This document shows, piece after piece, positions 24,267 through 32,887 of a stretch of 39,293 bases of DNA. Made by a program: the position numbers and the translations under genes. The stretch spans positions 1-39,293 of the forward strand of contig JAITWO010000038.1 in assembly GCA_031285205.1 (NCBI GenBank), given 5' to 3'. The notes below the pieces were generated by a model, which searched no databases, was not told the DNA's origin, and was given only the letters and a program-made list of their open reading frames with translations. This DNA is from Methanomassiliicoccaceae archaeon (GTDB lineage: Archaea > Thermoplasmatota > Thermoplasmata > Methanomassiliicoccales > Methanomethylophilaceae). The number at the start of each line of letters is the position of its first letter. The first letter of the stretch is position 1.

Positions 24267-25340
24267 ATGATGCGCTGTTTCCTTGTGATCGGGGACGGGA
24301 CAGTGTTTGAGGGAATGTCCTTCGGACATCAGTGCGCTGTTCTCGGAGAGATCGTTTTTACAACATCCATGTCCGGATATCAGGAGAGTATCACAGACCC
24401 TGCGTATAAAGGTCAGATACTTGTCTCCGCATACCCGCTGATCGGAGATTACGGGATCAATGAAAAATATGCTATGTCCGACGGGATCCATACCGCCGGC
24501 TTGGTCGTGCGTGAATATTGTCATGAACCGTCAGACATGTACGGCGGAAGGACACTGGACTCATACATGAAAGAACACATGATCCCCGGGATATCAGGGA
24601 TCTATACAAGGGACGTTATCAAAATAATACGCGACAACGGCACCATGAACGCCGCGATAGTGTATGATGAGAAGGACATTGATGCGGTAAAGAAGAAATT
24701 GAAGAAGAAGATCGAACCGCGATGCCTTGTGCCCTCCGTGTCCGTGAAGAAGGCCGAGAAGATAGACAACGGAAAGGGCATCTCCATTGGGATCGTAGAT
24801 TGCGGCACGGTGCGCAGCATGATATCCGATCTTTCGGAAAAGTATGACATAATGATGTTCCCGTATGACACGAAAGCATCCGAGATAACAGATTCCGGTG
24901 TGAAAGGTCTGATAATATCAAGCGGCCCGGGGGATCCGGGGGATCCCGTGATAACGGCTACCGTTGTAAGGACGGTGAAGGACCTTTCCTCGAAGATGCC
25001 CATAGCCGGCGTGGCCTTCGGTGCGCAGGCGATCGCGGCGGCCTTCGGCTGTAAGATGATGAAGATGAAATTCGGGCACCACGGCTCAAGCCAGCCGGTG
25101 AGGTCCGGGAAAAGGGCGTATATAACTTCACAGAACCATCTTTACACCATAGACCCGGATTCGGTCAAAGGGACAGATATAATAGTGGACCAAACGAACG
25201 TGAACGACCTTACCGTTGAGGGTTTCAGCCACAGAACATTACCGATATTCGGGATCATGTATTATCCTCCGTCACTGAGGTTCGGAGAGGGTTCATACTT
25301 TTATGAGAAATTCGATAAGATGATGGAGGCCCGGAGATGA
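24267..25340 (+). CDS. carA: Carbamoyl-phosphate synthase small subunit with degenerate glutaminase triad
   Basis: A 357-residue CarA-type protein overlapping carB by ATGA. The N-terminal CarA domain is normal (GDGTVFEG, TTSMSGYQESITDPAY, YPLIGDYGIN). The class I amidotransferase domain keeps ISSGPGDPGDP and KMKFGHHG, so alignment is unambiguous. The nucleophile motif, normally G-x-C-x-G-x-Q, reads GVAFGAQ (codon 25014-25016 is GCC, Ala), and the usual HPE reads YPP (Tyr at 25263-25265, Pro at 25269-25271). Cys, His and Glu of the triad are therefore all missing. Numbered from ATG 24270 these are Ala249, Tyr332 and Pro334. The protein should not hydrolyse glutamine; CarB would depend on free ammonia, with CarA structural or regulatory. 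The frame is intact, so this is not simple decay. Confidence 0.93.
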   Translation: MMRCFLVIGDGTVFEGMSFGHQCAVLGEIVFTTSMSGYQESITDPAYKGQILVSAYPLIGDYGINEKYAMSDGIHTAGLVVREYCHEPSDMYGGRTLDSYMKEHMIPGISGIYTRDVIKIIRDNGTMNAAIVYDEKDIDAVKKKLKKKIEPRCLVPSVSVKKAEKIDNGKGISIGIVDCGTVRSMISDLSEKYDIMMFPYDTKASEITDSGVKGLIISSGPGDPGDPVITATVVRTVKDLSSKMPIAGVAFGAQAIAAAFGCKMMKMKFGHHGSSQPVRSGKRAYITSQNHLYTIDPDSVKGTDIIVDQTNVNDLTVEGFSHRTLPIFGIMYYPPSLRFGEGSYFYEKFDKMMEARR

Positions 25341-28300
25341 AGAAGAAGTACCGTAAGCTCATGATAATCGGTTCCGGGCCGATAACGATCGGTCAGGCCG
25401 CCGAATTTGATTTCTCGGGTTCGCAGGCATGCAAATCAATGACTGAAGAAGGATACAAGACGGTGCTCGTGAACTCGAACCCGGCGACCATCCAGACCGA
25501 TCTGGATATGGCCGACAGCGTTTACATAGAACCGTTACAGGCCGATGTCATAGAAAAAATAATAGAGAAGGAGAAGGTGGACGGCATATTGTCTGGCATG
25601 GGAGGGCAGACAGCACTGAACCTGTGCTCCGAGCTGGCTGAGCGAGGCATACTGAAGAAGCATGGTGTCGAACTGCTCGGAACGCAGCCGGATGCCATCG
25701 CGATGTCCGAGGACCGTGAATTGTTCAAGCAGACCATGATAAAGATCGGCGAGCCCGTTCCGAAGAGCAGGACCGTGAACAGCATCGGCGAAGCACTGAA
25801 AGCGGTCGATGAGATAGGTGCGTATCCCGTTCTGATAAGGCCCGCATACACCCTTGGGGGCACCGGCGGAGGGATAGCGTATGACGAGGACGAATTGAAA
25901 GAGATATGCGCCCGCGGTCTCGCCTATTCGAGGATCCATCAGGTGCTCATCGAAGAAAGCGTGTTAGGATGGAAGGAATATGAATACGAGGTCATGAGGG
26001 ACAAGAATGACAACTGCATCATAATATGCAACATGGAGAACCTTGACGCCATGGGCATCCATACCGGCGAGAGCATAGTATGTGCGCCATGCCTCACGCT
26101 GTCCGATGATGACCACAAACGCCTGAAGGCCGCATCCCTGAAGGTGATACGCGCGCTTCATATCGAGGGCGGATGTAATGTACAGTTCGCGTTCAATCCC
26201 GCGAACGGTGAATACAGGCTGATAGAGGTGAACCCGCGTGTATCCAGGTCGTCGGCGCTGGCATCAAAGGCGACGGGGTACCCGATCGCACGTGTCTCCG
26301 CGAAGATAGCCGTAGGGTATGCGCTTGACGAAATAAAGAATAAGGTCACCGGGACGACGTACGCATCGTTCGAACCCTCAATAGATTACGTCGTGGTGAA
26401 GATCCCGAGATGGCCGTTCGATAAGTTCCGGATGGTGGATCGTCATCTGGGAACACAGATGAAGAGCACCGGGGAGACCATGTCCATAGGACGGACGTTC
26501 GAGGAGGCCCTGTTGAAAGGGGTGCGCTCGCTGGAGATCGGTGTGACGGGATTGGACCGTGTGTCCATGAGCGACGCGGAGATAGACGATGAACTGAGGA
26601 ACGCAACGGACAAACGCCTCTTTGTGATCGCGGAGGCCATCCGAAGGGGGATGAGCATTGAAAGGATCTCCGACATGACGAAATGGGACCGCTTCTTCGT
26701 GCTGAAGATAAAGAACATCGTTGAGATGGAAGATTTATTGAAGAGGGGGCTTACCCCTGAGAACTTACGCAAAGCGAAGGGGATGGGCTTTGCCGATCCC
26801 GTTATCGCAGCCCTTTCCGGAACGGACGAGATGAATGTCCGCGAGCTGAGGAAAAAGAATGACATCGTGCCGTCGTACAAGATGGTGGACACCTGCGCCG
26901 GTGAGTACGAAGCAAGAACTCCGTACTTCTACTCCACTTACGGCGGGAGATGCGAGGTCGCCCGTGACAAGAAGAAGAAGAACGTGGTGATCATAGGCGG
27001 CGGGCCGATAAGGATCGGTCAGGGGATCGAATTCGATTACAGCTGTGTGCACGGCGTCATGACCATACAGGACGAGGGGTTCGATGCGGTCATCATCAAC
27101 AACAATCCGGAGACCGTCTCAACCGATTACGACATCTCGGACCGCTTATACTTTGAGCCGCTGACGCTGGAGGATGTGCTCAACATAATTGAAAAGGAGG
27201 ATGCGTACGGCGTGATCGTCCAGTACGGAGGACAGACGAGCGTGAACCTGGCCATCGATCTGGAGAAGGCGCTGGAGGGATCGAGGACGAAGATATTGGG
27301 CACCAGCCCGGATATGATGGATGTTGCCGAAGACCGAAAAAGATTCTCGAAACTGATGGACGACCTGAACATCAGCCAGCCTGATTCCGGGACAGGATAT
27401 TCATTCGATGACGTCAGGGGGATAGCGGAACGCATCGGTTATCCGGTCCTTGTAAGGCCGTCATACGTCCTTGGAGGGCGCGCAATGGAGATCGTGTATT
27501 CAGAGGACGAACTGAGGACCTATGTGGAAACGGCGGTGAAGGTCTCCCGTAAACATCCCATTCTGGTCGACAAATATCTCACGGAGGCGATAGAGATAGA
27601 TGTGGACCTTGTCTCTGACGGTAAAGACGTGTTCATAGGCGGGATAATGGAACACATAGAATATGCGGGCGTGCATTCCGGGGATGCAACGATGGTGTTG
27701 CCTCCGTTCTCGCTCAGCGACAAGATAATAGAGGATATCAAGGACATATCATCGCGCGTTGCGCTTGCGCTTCAGGTCAAGGGCATGCTGAACTTACAAC
27801 TCGCGGTGAAAGATAACATCGTGTGGATGATCGAGGCCAATCCGCGATCATCGCGCACCATACCGTTCATCTCAAAGGCGATAGGCGTACCGTTGGCGAA
27901 GATAGGCACGAAGGTCATGTTGGGGAAGAGCCTGAAGAAACAGGGATTCGTCGGGTACAGGGATATAGATCATTATGCTGTCAAAGCGTCGGTGTTCCCC
28001 TTCCTTAAGCTTCCCGGAGTTGATTCGATACTGACGCCGGAGATGAAGAGCACCGGCGAGGTGATGGGGATAGACGAGGACCTTGACATCGCCTGCTATA
28101 AGGCCCTCATCGCCGCCGGTAACAAACTGCCGAAGAGCGGTGGGGTGTATCTGACCGTCAACGATAATGACAAACCCGAGATCATAGATTCTGCCAGGTC
28201 ATTGAAGGAGATGGGATTCACATTATATGCAACGAAAGGGACGTCAACATACCTCCGCGAGAACGGCATCGACGTCACAACGGTGTTCAGGGTCAGCGAC

Positions 28301-28534
28301 AAACAGAATCCGAATGCGATCGGGCTGATGCGCGAAGGGAAGATAAACCTCATAATCAACACGCCGTCGATGCACTCCGGCGCGAGGAGGGACGGTTACA
28401 TGATGCGCCGCCTTGCCGTTGAATTGGAGATCCCCTTCGTGACGTCGGTCAACGGGGCAAATGCGGCGGTCGGCGCCATCAAGAACGCCGGCAGCAAGAA
28501 ATTGAGCGTCAGAAGTATGAAAGAATTCCACTGA
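25337..28534 (+). CDS. carB: Carbamoyl-phosphate synthase large subunit
   Basis: A 1065-residue full-length CarB that makes carbamoyl phosphate from bicarbonate, ammonia and two ATP for pyrimidine and arginine synthesis. Both halves show the biotin-carboxylase-like start (IGSGPITIGQAAEFD; IGGGPIRIGQGIEFDY), the ATP-grasp signatures (RPAYTLGGTGGG; RPSYVLGGRAME) and acidic metal sites (EVNPRVSRSSALASKATGY; EANPRSSRTIPFISKA). An MGS-like regulatory domain closes the protein (~930-1065). Nothing is missing, in contrast to its CarA partner. Start ATG 25337 overlaps the carA stop, giving coupled translation. It abuts the convergent ACT gene without spacer. Confidence 0.97.
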   Translation: MKKKYRKLMIIGSGPITIGQAAEFDFSGSQACKSMTEEGYKTVLVNSNPATIQTDLDMADSVYIEPLQADVIEKIIEKEKVDGILSGMGGQTALNLCSELAERGILKKHGVELLGTQPDAIAMSEDRELFKQTMIKIGEPVPKSRTVNSIGEALKAVDEIGAYPVLIRPAYTLGGTGGGIAYDEDELKEICARGLAYSRIHQVLIEESVLGWKEYEYEVMRDKNDNCIIICNMENLDAMGIHTGESIVCAPCLTLSDDDHKRLKAASLKVIRALHIEGGCNVQFAFNPANGEYRLIEVNPRVSRSSALASKATGYPIARVSAKIAVGYALDEIKNKVTGTTYASFEPSIDYVVVKIPRWPFDKFRMVDRHLGTQMKSTGETMSIGRTFEEALLKGVRSLEIGVTGLDRVSMSDAEIDDELRNATDKRLFVIAEAIRRGMSIERISDMTKWDRFFVLKIKNIVEMEDLLKRGLTPENLRKAKGMGFADPVIAALSGTDEMNVRELRKKNDIVPSYKMVDTCAGEYEARTPYFYSTYGGRCEVARDKKKKNVVIIGGGPIRIGQGIEFDYSCVHGVMTIQDEGFDAVIINNNPETVSTDYDISDRLYFEPLTLEDVLNIIEKEDAYGVIVQYGGQTSVNLAIDLEKALEGSRTKILGTSPDMMDVAEDRKRFSKLMDDLNISQPDSGTGYSFDDVRGIAERIGYPVLVRPSYVLGGRAMEIVYSEDELRTYVETAVKVSRKHPILVDKYLTEAIEIDVDLVSDGKDVFIGGIMEHIEYAGVHSGDATMVLPPFSLSDKIIEDIKDISSRVALALQVKGMLNLQLAVKDNIVWMIEANPRSSRTIPFISKAIGVPLAKIGTKVMLGKSLKKQGFVGYRDIDHYAVKASVFPFLKLPGVDSILTPEMKSTGEVMGIDEDLDIACYKALIAAGNKLPKSGGVYLTVNDNDKPEIIDSARSLKEMGFTLYATKGTSTYLRENGIDVTTVFRVSDKQNPNAIGLMREGKINLIINTPSMHSGARRDGYMMRRLAVELEIPFVTSVNGANAAVGAIKNAGSKKLSVRSMKEFH

Positions 28535-29029
28535 TCATCTGAGGATCAGTGACGCCACCCCTCTGCAGTTCCTCATCGCCGGTATGAACTCCGCCGGAAG
28601 GTTGCCGTCAAGCACTATGAGCAGGTGTGCGCTCTTTCCGTCCGGATCGTCAATGACCGCCTGCCTTATGCTTATGCCCGCCGCAAGGGCCACCGCCGAT
28701 ACATCGGCCAGTATGCCCGGGATCTTTGCATCCGTCGGCAATATCTCAAGCACCGAACACCCTATCTGATGGGCGACATCCGACAGCAGAGCTATCGGTT
28801 TAAGGTTGGCGTAGAACATACTTAGCTCGCGGTCCTTCGATATCCTGTTTATTGCGGACCTTGCGACACGCCTGTCTGCACCCGCCGCCCTCCCGACGGC
28901 GACGTCCGACAGCTCAACGGGGCCGCAATATGCCTTCCCGTCCCTGACCGACGTTCCGAGGCGGAGCATCATCCTTGCAACCATCTCCTGCATCGGGAAT
29001 CCGGAGAACACTTCAGAGAGTCTTTCCAC
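28535..29029 (-). CDS. Amino-acid-binding ACT-domain regulator (164 aa)
   Basis: Starts at GTG 29029 and has its TGA directly abutting the carB stop. The N-terminal ~75 residues look like a helix-turn-helix-type unit (VELSDVAVGRAAGADRRVARSAINRI). The rest looks like an ACT domain, with the GILADVSAVALAAGISIRQAVIDD pattern visible in part (LADVSAVALAAGISIRQ) and a later HLLIVLDG strand. It resembles the archaeal 'regulator of amino acid metabolism, contains ACT domain' family. It probably senses an amino acid. DNA binding is inferred from the N-terminal part and its target is unknown; carAB is only a positional candidate. Confidence 0.75.
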   Translation of the reverse strand: MERLSEVFSGFPMQEMVARMMLRLGTSVRDGKAYCGPVELSDVAVGRAAGADRRVARSAINRISKDRELSMFYANLKPIALLSDVAHQIGCSVLEILPTDAKIPGILADVSAVALAAGISIRQAVIDDPDGKSAHLLIVLDGNLPAEFIPAMRNCRGVASLILR

Positions 29030-29226
29030 GGGTCATCATCCGCAAAGTCGGTAAAAAACATTCGCATCCGTCCCTGTGATACTTTGGCGCATCTCACGGA
29101 GATGCGGACGGACAACCGAACAGCACCGCATCGTGATCACACCCGATGCTGACCACGGTCCCTCGGTCATTCGATGCACTGTCCGCTGAATACTCCCTTT
29201 CCTGCTGGCGACCTGCGCCGTTCTGA
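29030..29226. other. Intergenic region between the ACT regulator and the STAND NTPase
   Basis: About 200 bases with no convincing gene. It contains the perfect hairpin at 29088-29106 and, on the minus strand, a T6 run at about 29053-29058 just upstream of the ACT gene. Confidence 0.4.
29088..29106 (-). terminator. Hairpin downstream of the STAND NTPase gene
   Basis: CGCATCTC-ACG-GAGATGCG is a perfect 8-bp stem with a 3-base loop, about 120 bases after the NTPase stop. The nearest T-run on the minus strand is ~30 bases further on, so terminator function is only probable. Confidence 0.45.
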
Positions 29227-31629
29227 TCAGCGGTACATGAAATTCCAGTCCTCTGCCGGCGTAGGGCTTCTGTATTCCGAGTACACCTCATCGCCGTTTC
29301 CCAGGATCTTTTGTATGTACGATACCATCTCATACGCCGCCATGGTGTCCGGGTGGTCCGCGCCTGCTGTCCTGTTCATTATCTCCATCGCTTTGACCGC
29401 ACTCTCCAGCGCTTTGATGTGGGCACCGGTGCGCAGGTGCGCCACCCCGATGTTACTGTGCGTTGCCGCCGTGTAATAATGATCGCTTCCGAACACCTTT
29501 TCCCTTATCTTCAGCGCCTTGCCGTAGTACTCTATCGCCTTGCCGTACTCTCCGCTGTCGGAATATGCGTTCCCCATGCTGTTGTAAGTCGCTGCAGTGT
29601 CCTCGTGACCTATGCTCAGCACCCTCTCCCTTATCTCCAGCGCCTTGCCGTAATACTCTATCGCCTTTCCGTACTCCTCCCTTTCCGCATACGCCGTCCC
29701 TACATTGTTGTATGTGGATGCGATGCTCGGATCGTTTATCCCGCTCATCCTCCCGCTGACCCTCAGTGCCTTGATGTAATACTCCACGGCCTTATCGTAA
29801 TCCCCTTTATCGGAGTACACATTCCCTATCCCCGTGTACATGGGTGCGATGCCCGGATGCTCCGCGCCGAACATCCCTATCCTGAGGTCCAATGCCTTGA
29901 AGTAGTATCTCAGAGAGGCATCATAATTTCCGGAACCGCGCAGATATCGTCCCGCCAATGAATTCAGCGTCGGCGCGTAAATGCCTTCTGCTGCCGCATC
30001 GGCAGCCGATATCAGCACCGGAAGGACATCCATCTTCTCCGCCCAGTTGTTGAACGCACGGCCCAGGTCGAAGAATCTTTCCACCGATCTGAAGAACGCC
30101 GCGCATTCATCCTCTCCTGGGCTGAAGTCTCTGCGCAATATGTCCGCGATCATGGGGTTCACGGATATCATATCATCATCGGTGCGGTCGATATGCGTCA
30201 GTTCCGCCCAGCCTTTGTCCTCCAGCGACCTCAGCACATCGCCGTCCCTCCTGCTGTCAAGTCCTGAGAATTCTATGAACCTCCCGAGCGGCATGCCTGA
30301 TGCCGGCAGCATTGACAGTACTTTCAGTATCTCCCTTTCCCTGCCGTCCAATGATGACATGGCCATCAGCATTGAAAGGCGAGCGGCGATCATCTCATCA
30401 TCGCCTGCGGGCCGCGAGGCCGTGCCGGCCGCGGACATCCTCCTCAGTATCCTTGGCTTTGTCCCGTGCATGTTGATGTGGCGTGCGATCTGCGCTACCG
30501 TCAGTGTGTGGTAACATGCATGGGATAGCAGGCTGTGTACCTCTCTTTCCCTCTGCCTCGCCCATCTTCTTTTGCTGTCGCTCAGTATCCTGAGCAGCAT
30601 CTCTGCCGCCGTTCCCTCAGAGAGCGTTCCTATCTCCATGCCGACATTCCTTTTCAGATACCCGGGATCCCTGCTGATGAATATCTTCTTGAACCTGTAT
30701 TGCAGGACGGCGCTCAAGTGCGTGTCATCCTGAGCGTTGAGATCATCTATGACCATCAGCGTCCTCGGGTTGTCGGCAAGGACGGACAGTTTGTATCGGA
30801 AGAGGGTCTCCTCATTCAGTATCGTCCCTTCCTCTATTCCTTCGACCTTGAGGTGCCAGGCGATGGTCGACCTCAGATCTCCGTCGTATGCCAGCCATAT
30901 CACCGGCCTTTTGCCTATATTGCTGTCATCATCCTCCGTATCGGCCCATCCTTCAGCAAATTTTCTGCACATCTCCGTTTTTCCTATGCCGGCAGGACCG
31001 CAGACGAAGACGGCGTCACTCCTCTCCGCCAGTAATGAGAGTTGTAGCAGTTCCGTCTCCCTTCCCATGAATGTATCTGACGGGCGGGGGTATGATGTCA
31101 TCACCGGGCCTCCTGCGGGCCTCTGCGATCCGCCTTTATCATGAACGGCAATGAGCTCCCTCATCACGTCCATGAGGTCCGTCCGGATGCTGCCCTGAAC
31201 TTCGCATCGGCCCATCTTCTCCTCCGTTCCGGGCTGCGCCCATATCCTGTCATGGACGGTGAGCATGAGCTCCTTGATCTCCCTCAGCACCTTTTCTTTG
31301 ATATCAGTGTCATTGAGATACTCCATCTCCGACGGGTCAACGCGCCTCGTCGGTTCCGTGTCCCTTATGAATATGCATCCGCAAATGAGCCTTCGGTTCT
31401 TCTCACTGCCCAACACCTTTCCCACGTTCTCGGTCATCCTCAGGCCTGAGAGGGCGGATGCGACCTCGCCGTCCATCGTCTCTCCTTTCTGTGACCTTTT
31501 GATCTTTCTGCCGAATACGGAAAGATATGACCCTTCTATCTTTGCGGACGCATATCCGGACAGCAGTGCCGCAAATTTTTCCAACAGTACGTCCTTCATC
31601 GGTATCAGTGCTTGATACTGTATGCGCAC
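29227..31629 (-). CDS. STAND-like NTPase with C-terminal TPR repeats
   Basis: About 800 residues from GTG 31629; ATG 31599 would give 790. The N-terminal ~180 residues are unrecognised. The NB-ARC/STAND-like core follows: FMGRETEL (187-194), Walker A GPAGIGKTE (211-219), Walker B LMVIDDL (291-297) and a sensor-like FISRDPG. A helical, winged-helix-like region lies at ~430-530. The C-terminus (~560-790) has about five 42-residue TPRs of the kinesin-light-chain type (YGKAIEYYGKALEIRERVL). STAND proteins oligomerise on ligand binding and serve in signalling, transcription control or antiviral defence. No effector domain (nuclease, TIR, protease, transmembrane) is visible, and the genomic setting is housekeeping. 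The function is therefore open. Confidence 0.85.
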   Translation of the reverse strand: MRIQYQALIPMKDVLLEKFAALLSGYASAKIEGSYLSVFGRKIKRSQKGETMDGEVASALSGLRMTENVGKVLGSEKNRRLICGCIFIRDTEPTRRVDPSEMEYLNDTDIKEKVLREIKELMLTVHDRIWAQPGTEEKMGRCEVQGSIRTDLMDVMRELIAVHDKGGSQRPAGGPVMTSYPRPSDTFMGRETELLQLSLLAERSDAVFVCGPAGIGKTEMCRKFAEGWADTEDDDSNIGKRPVIWLAYDGDLRSTIAWHLKVEGIEEGTILNEETLFRYKLSVLADNPRTLMVIDDLNAQDDTHLSAVLQYRFKKIFISRDPGYLKRNVGMEIGTLSEGTAAEMLLRILSDSKRRWARQREREVHSLLSHACYHTLTVAQIARHINMHGTKPRILRRMSAAGTASRPAGDDEMIAARLSMLMAMSSLDGREREILKVLSMLPASGMPLGRFIEFSGLDSRRDGDVLRSLEDKGWAELTHIDRTDDDMISVNPMIADILRRDFSPGEDECAAFFRSVERFFDLGRAFNNWAEKMDVLPVLISAADAAAEGIYAPTLNSLAGRYLRGSGNYDASLRYYFKALDLRIGMFGAEHPGIAPMYTGIGNVYSDKGDYDKAVEYYIKALRVSGRMSGINDPSIASTYNNVGTAYAEREEYGKAIEYYGKALEIRERVLSIGHEDTAATYNSMGNAYSDSGEYGKAIEYYGKALKIREKVFGSDHYYTAATHSNIGVAHLRTGAHIKALESAVKAMEIMNRTAGADHPDTMAAYEMVSYIQKILGNGDEVYSEYRSPTPAEDWNFMYR

Positions 31630-31755
31630 TGTTGATTATGACCTTTGGCCCTCTAGATGCGGCGGCATCCTTCGGAATTTTGTGATCGGCGTTTAGATGT
31701 ATACGAATTTTTTAATATTGAAATATTCTGTAAAGAATAATAATGACAAAAGAGG

Positions 31756-31795
31756 TTTTAATCATTGATGTTCTACGTGCGTTACGATATTCGTA
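31756..31795 (+). promoter_or_regulatory. asd operon promoter with possible operator
   Basis: TTTTAATC at 31756-31763 is a reasonable TATA element, with a start expected near 31786. TACGA-TAT-TCGTA (31783-31795), an inverted repeat, sits on that start and could be a repressor site. Another AT-rich box lies at about 31709-31726. Confidence 0.4.
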
Positions 31796-31809
31796 GCGGA
31801 GAATAGAAA

Positions 31810-32871
31810 ATGAGCAAGATACGCGTTGCCGTGCTAGGCGCCACAGGAATGATAGGACAGAGATTCGTGCAGATGCTTGAGGGCCACCCTTACTTTGAGA
31901 TAGAAGGGCTGTATGCATCCGACCGGTCCGATGGAAAGAAACTGAAGGACGTCCTTAAGGTGAGAGATTTTGAATACAAGAACGAGACGCTTGATATGAA
32001 GATGGAAACAATGGACCTCAAGAAGATCGCGAAGAACGCAAGGGTGGCATTCAGCGGTCTGCCGTCCGACCTTGCAGGAAAGACCGAGAGCGACCTTGCC
32101 GAGGGCGGTATCGCAGTGTTCAGCAACGCCGGCGCGCACAGAATGGACAAGGACGTTTCGATACTCATTCCGGAAGTGAACCCATCTCATCTTGATTCGG
32201 TGAAGGACCAGGCGACATACGGGAACGGCGGGTACATAGTCACGAATGCCAATTGTTCAACGACCGGCATAGCGCCGCCACTGGCTGCGGTACGCGATGC
32301 ATACGGCCTCGATTTCGTGTCTGTATCAACATATCAGGCGCTTTCCGGCGCCGGATACCCCGGAGTACCGTCGCTTGACGCCGTAGGGAACGTCATACCT
32401 TTCATAGGCGGCGAAGAGGAGAAGATGGAAGCGGAGATCGTAAAGATACTGGGAACATATGAGGACAGATCGTTCAATTACGCGAAGTTCAGAATGCTCG
32501 CCAACTGTGCCAGGGTGCCGGTCATCGACGGCCATCTGGAATCGCTGGTCATCAAGATGGATGATACGCCGTCCGTTGAAGAATTGATAAGGACGTTGAG
32601 TTCATACAAGGGTGAGCCACAATCGCTTAAATTACCATCAGCGCCGGTGCAGCCGATAATAGTGCGCACCGAGAACAACAGGCCGCAGCCTGCGCTGGAC
32701 TCAATGGCCGGCTCCCCCGAAAGGGCGAGAGGGATGTCCGTTGTTGCCGGCAGGATCAGAAAAAGTGACGAATATTACAAATTGTTCGTCTTATCGCACA
32801 ACACCATGAGGGGCGGGGCCGGCGGTTCCCTCCTGAATGCGGAACTGGCGAAAGCGAAGAAGTTACTGTGA
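31810..32871 (+). CDS. asd: Aspartate-semialdehyde dehydrogenase
   Basis: A 353-residue enzyme reducing aspartyl phosphate to aspartate semialdehyde with NADPH. It has the N-terminal Rossmann motif GATGMIG (10-16), the nucleophile motif NANCSTTG (Cys149) and the downstream catalytic-His segment VIDGHLES. The last ~25 residues hold HNTMRGGAGGS. It belongs to the archaeal/fungal type of Asd. It heads a tight group with three homocysteine-synthesis genes (gap 16, then two 4-base overlaps), so its product probably feeds homocysteine as well as lysine and threonine. Confidence 0.95.
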   Translation: MSKIRVAVLGATGMIGQRFVQMLEGHPYFEIEGLYASDRSDGKKLKDVLKVRDFEYKNETLDMKMETMDLKKIAKNARVAFSGLPSDLAGKTESDLAEGGIAVFSNAGAHRMDKDVSILIPEVNPSHLDSVKDQATYGNGGYIVTNANCSTTGIAPPLAAVRDAYGLDFVSVSTYQALSGAGYPGVPSLDAVGNVIPFIGGEEEKMEAEIVKILGTYEDRSFNYAKFRMLANCARVPVIDGHLESLVIKMDDTPSVEELIRTLSSYKGEPQSLKLPSAPVQPIIVRTENNRPQPALDSMAGSPERARGMSVVAGRIRKSDEYYKLFVLSHNTMRGGAGGSLLNAELAKAKKLL

Positions 32872-32887
32872 AGATATGGTGAATACA

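Noticed and set aside
24267-25340. carA as a pseudogene
   Set aside because: The frame is complete, length is normal, other motifs are intact and it is translationally coupled to carB; three separate triad losses without any frame damage suggest a retained role.
29094-29333. 79-codon minus-strand frame overlapping the end of the STAND NTPase
   Set aside because: Out of frame with the TPRs, Arg-rich and low-quality; a shadow of the NTPase gene.
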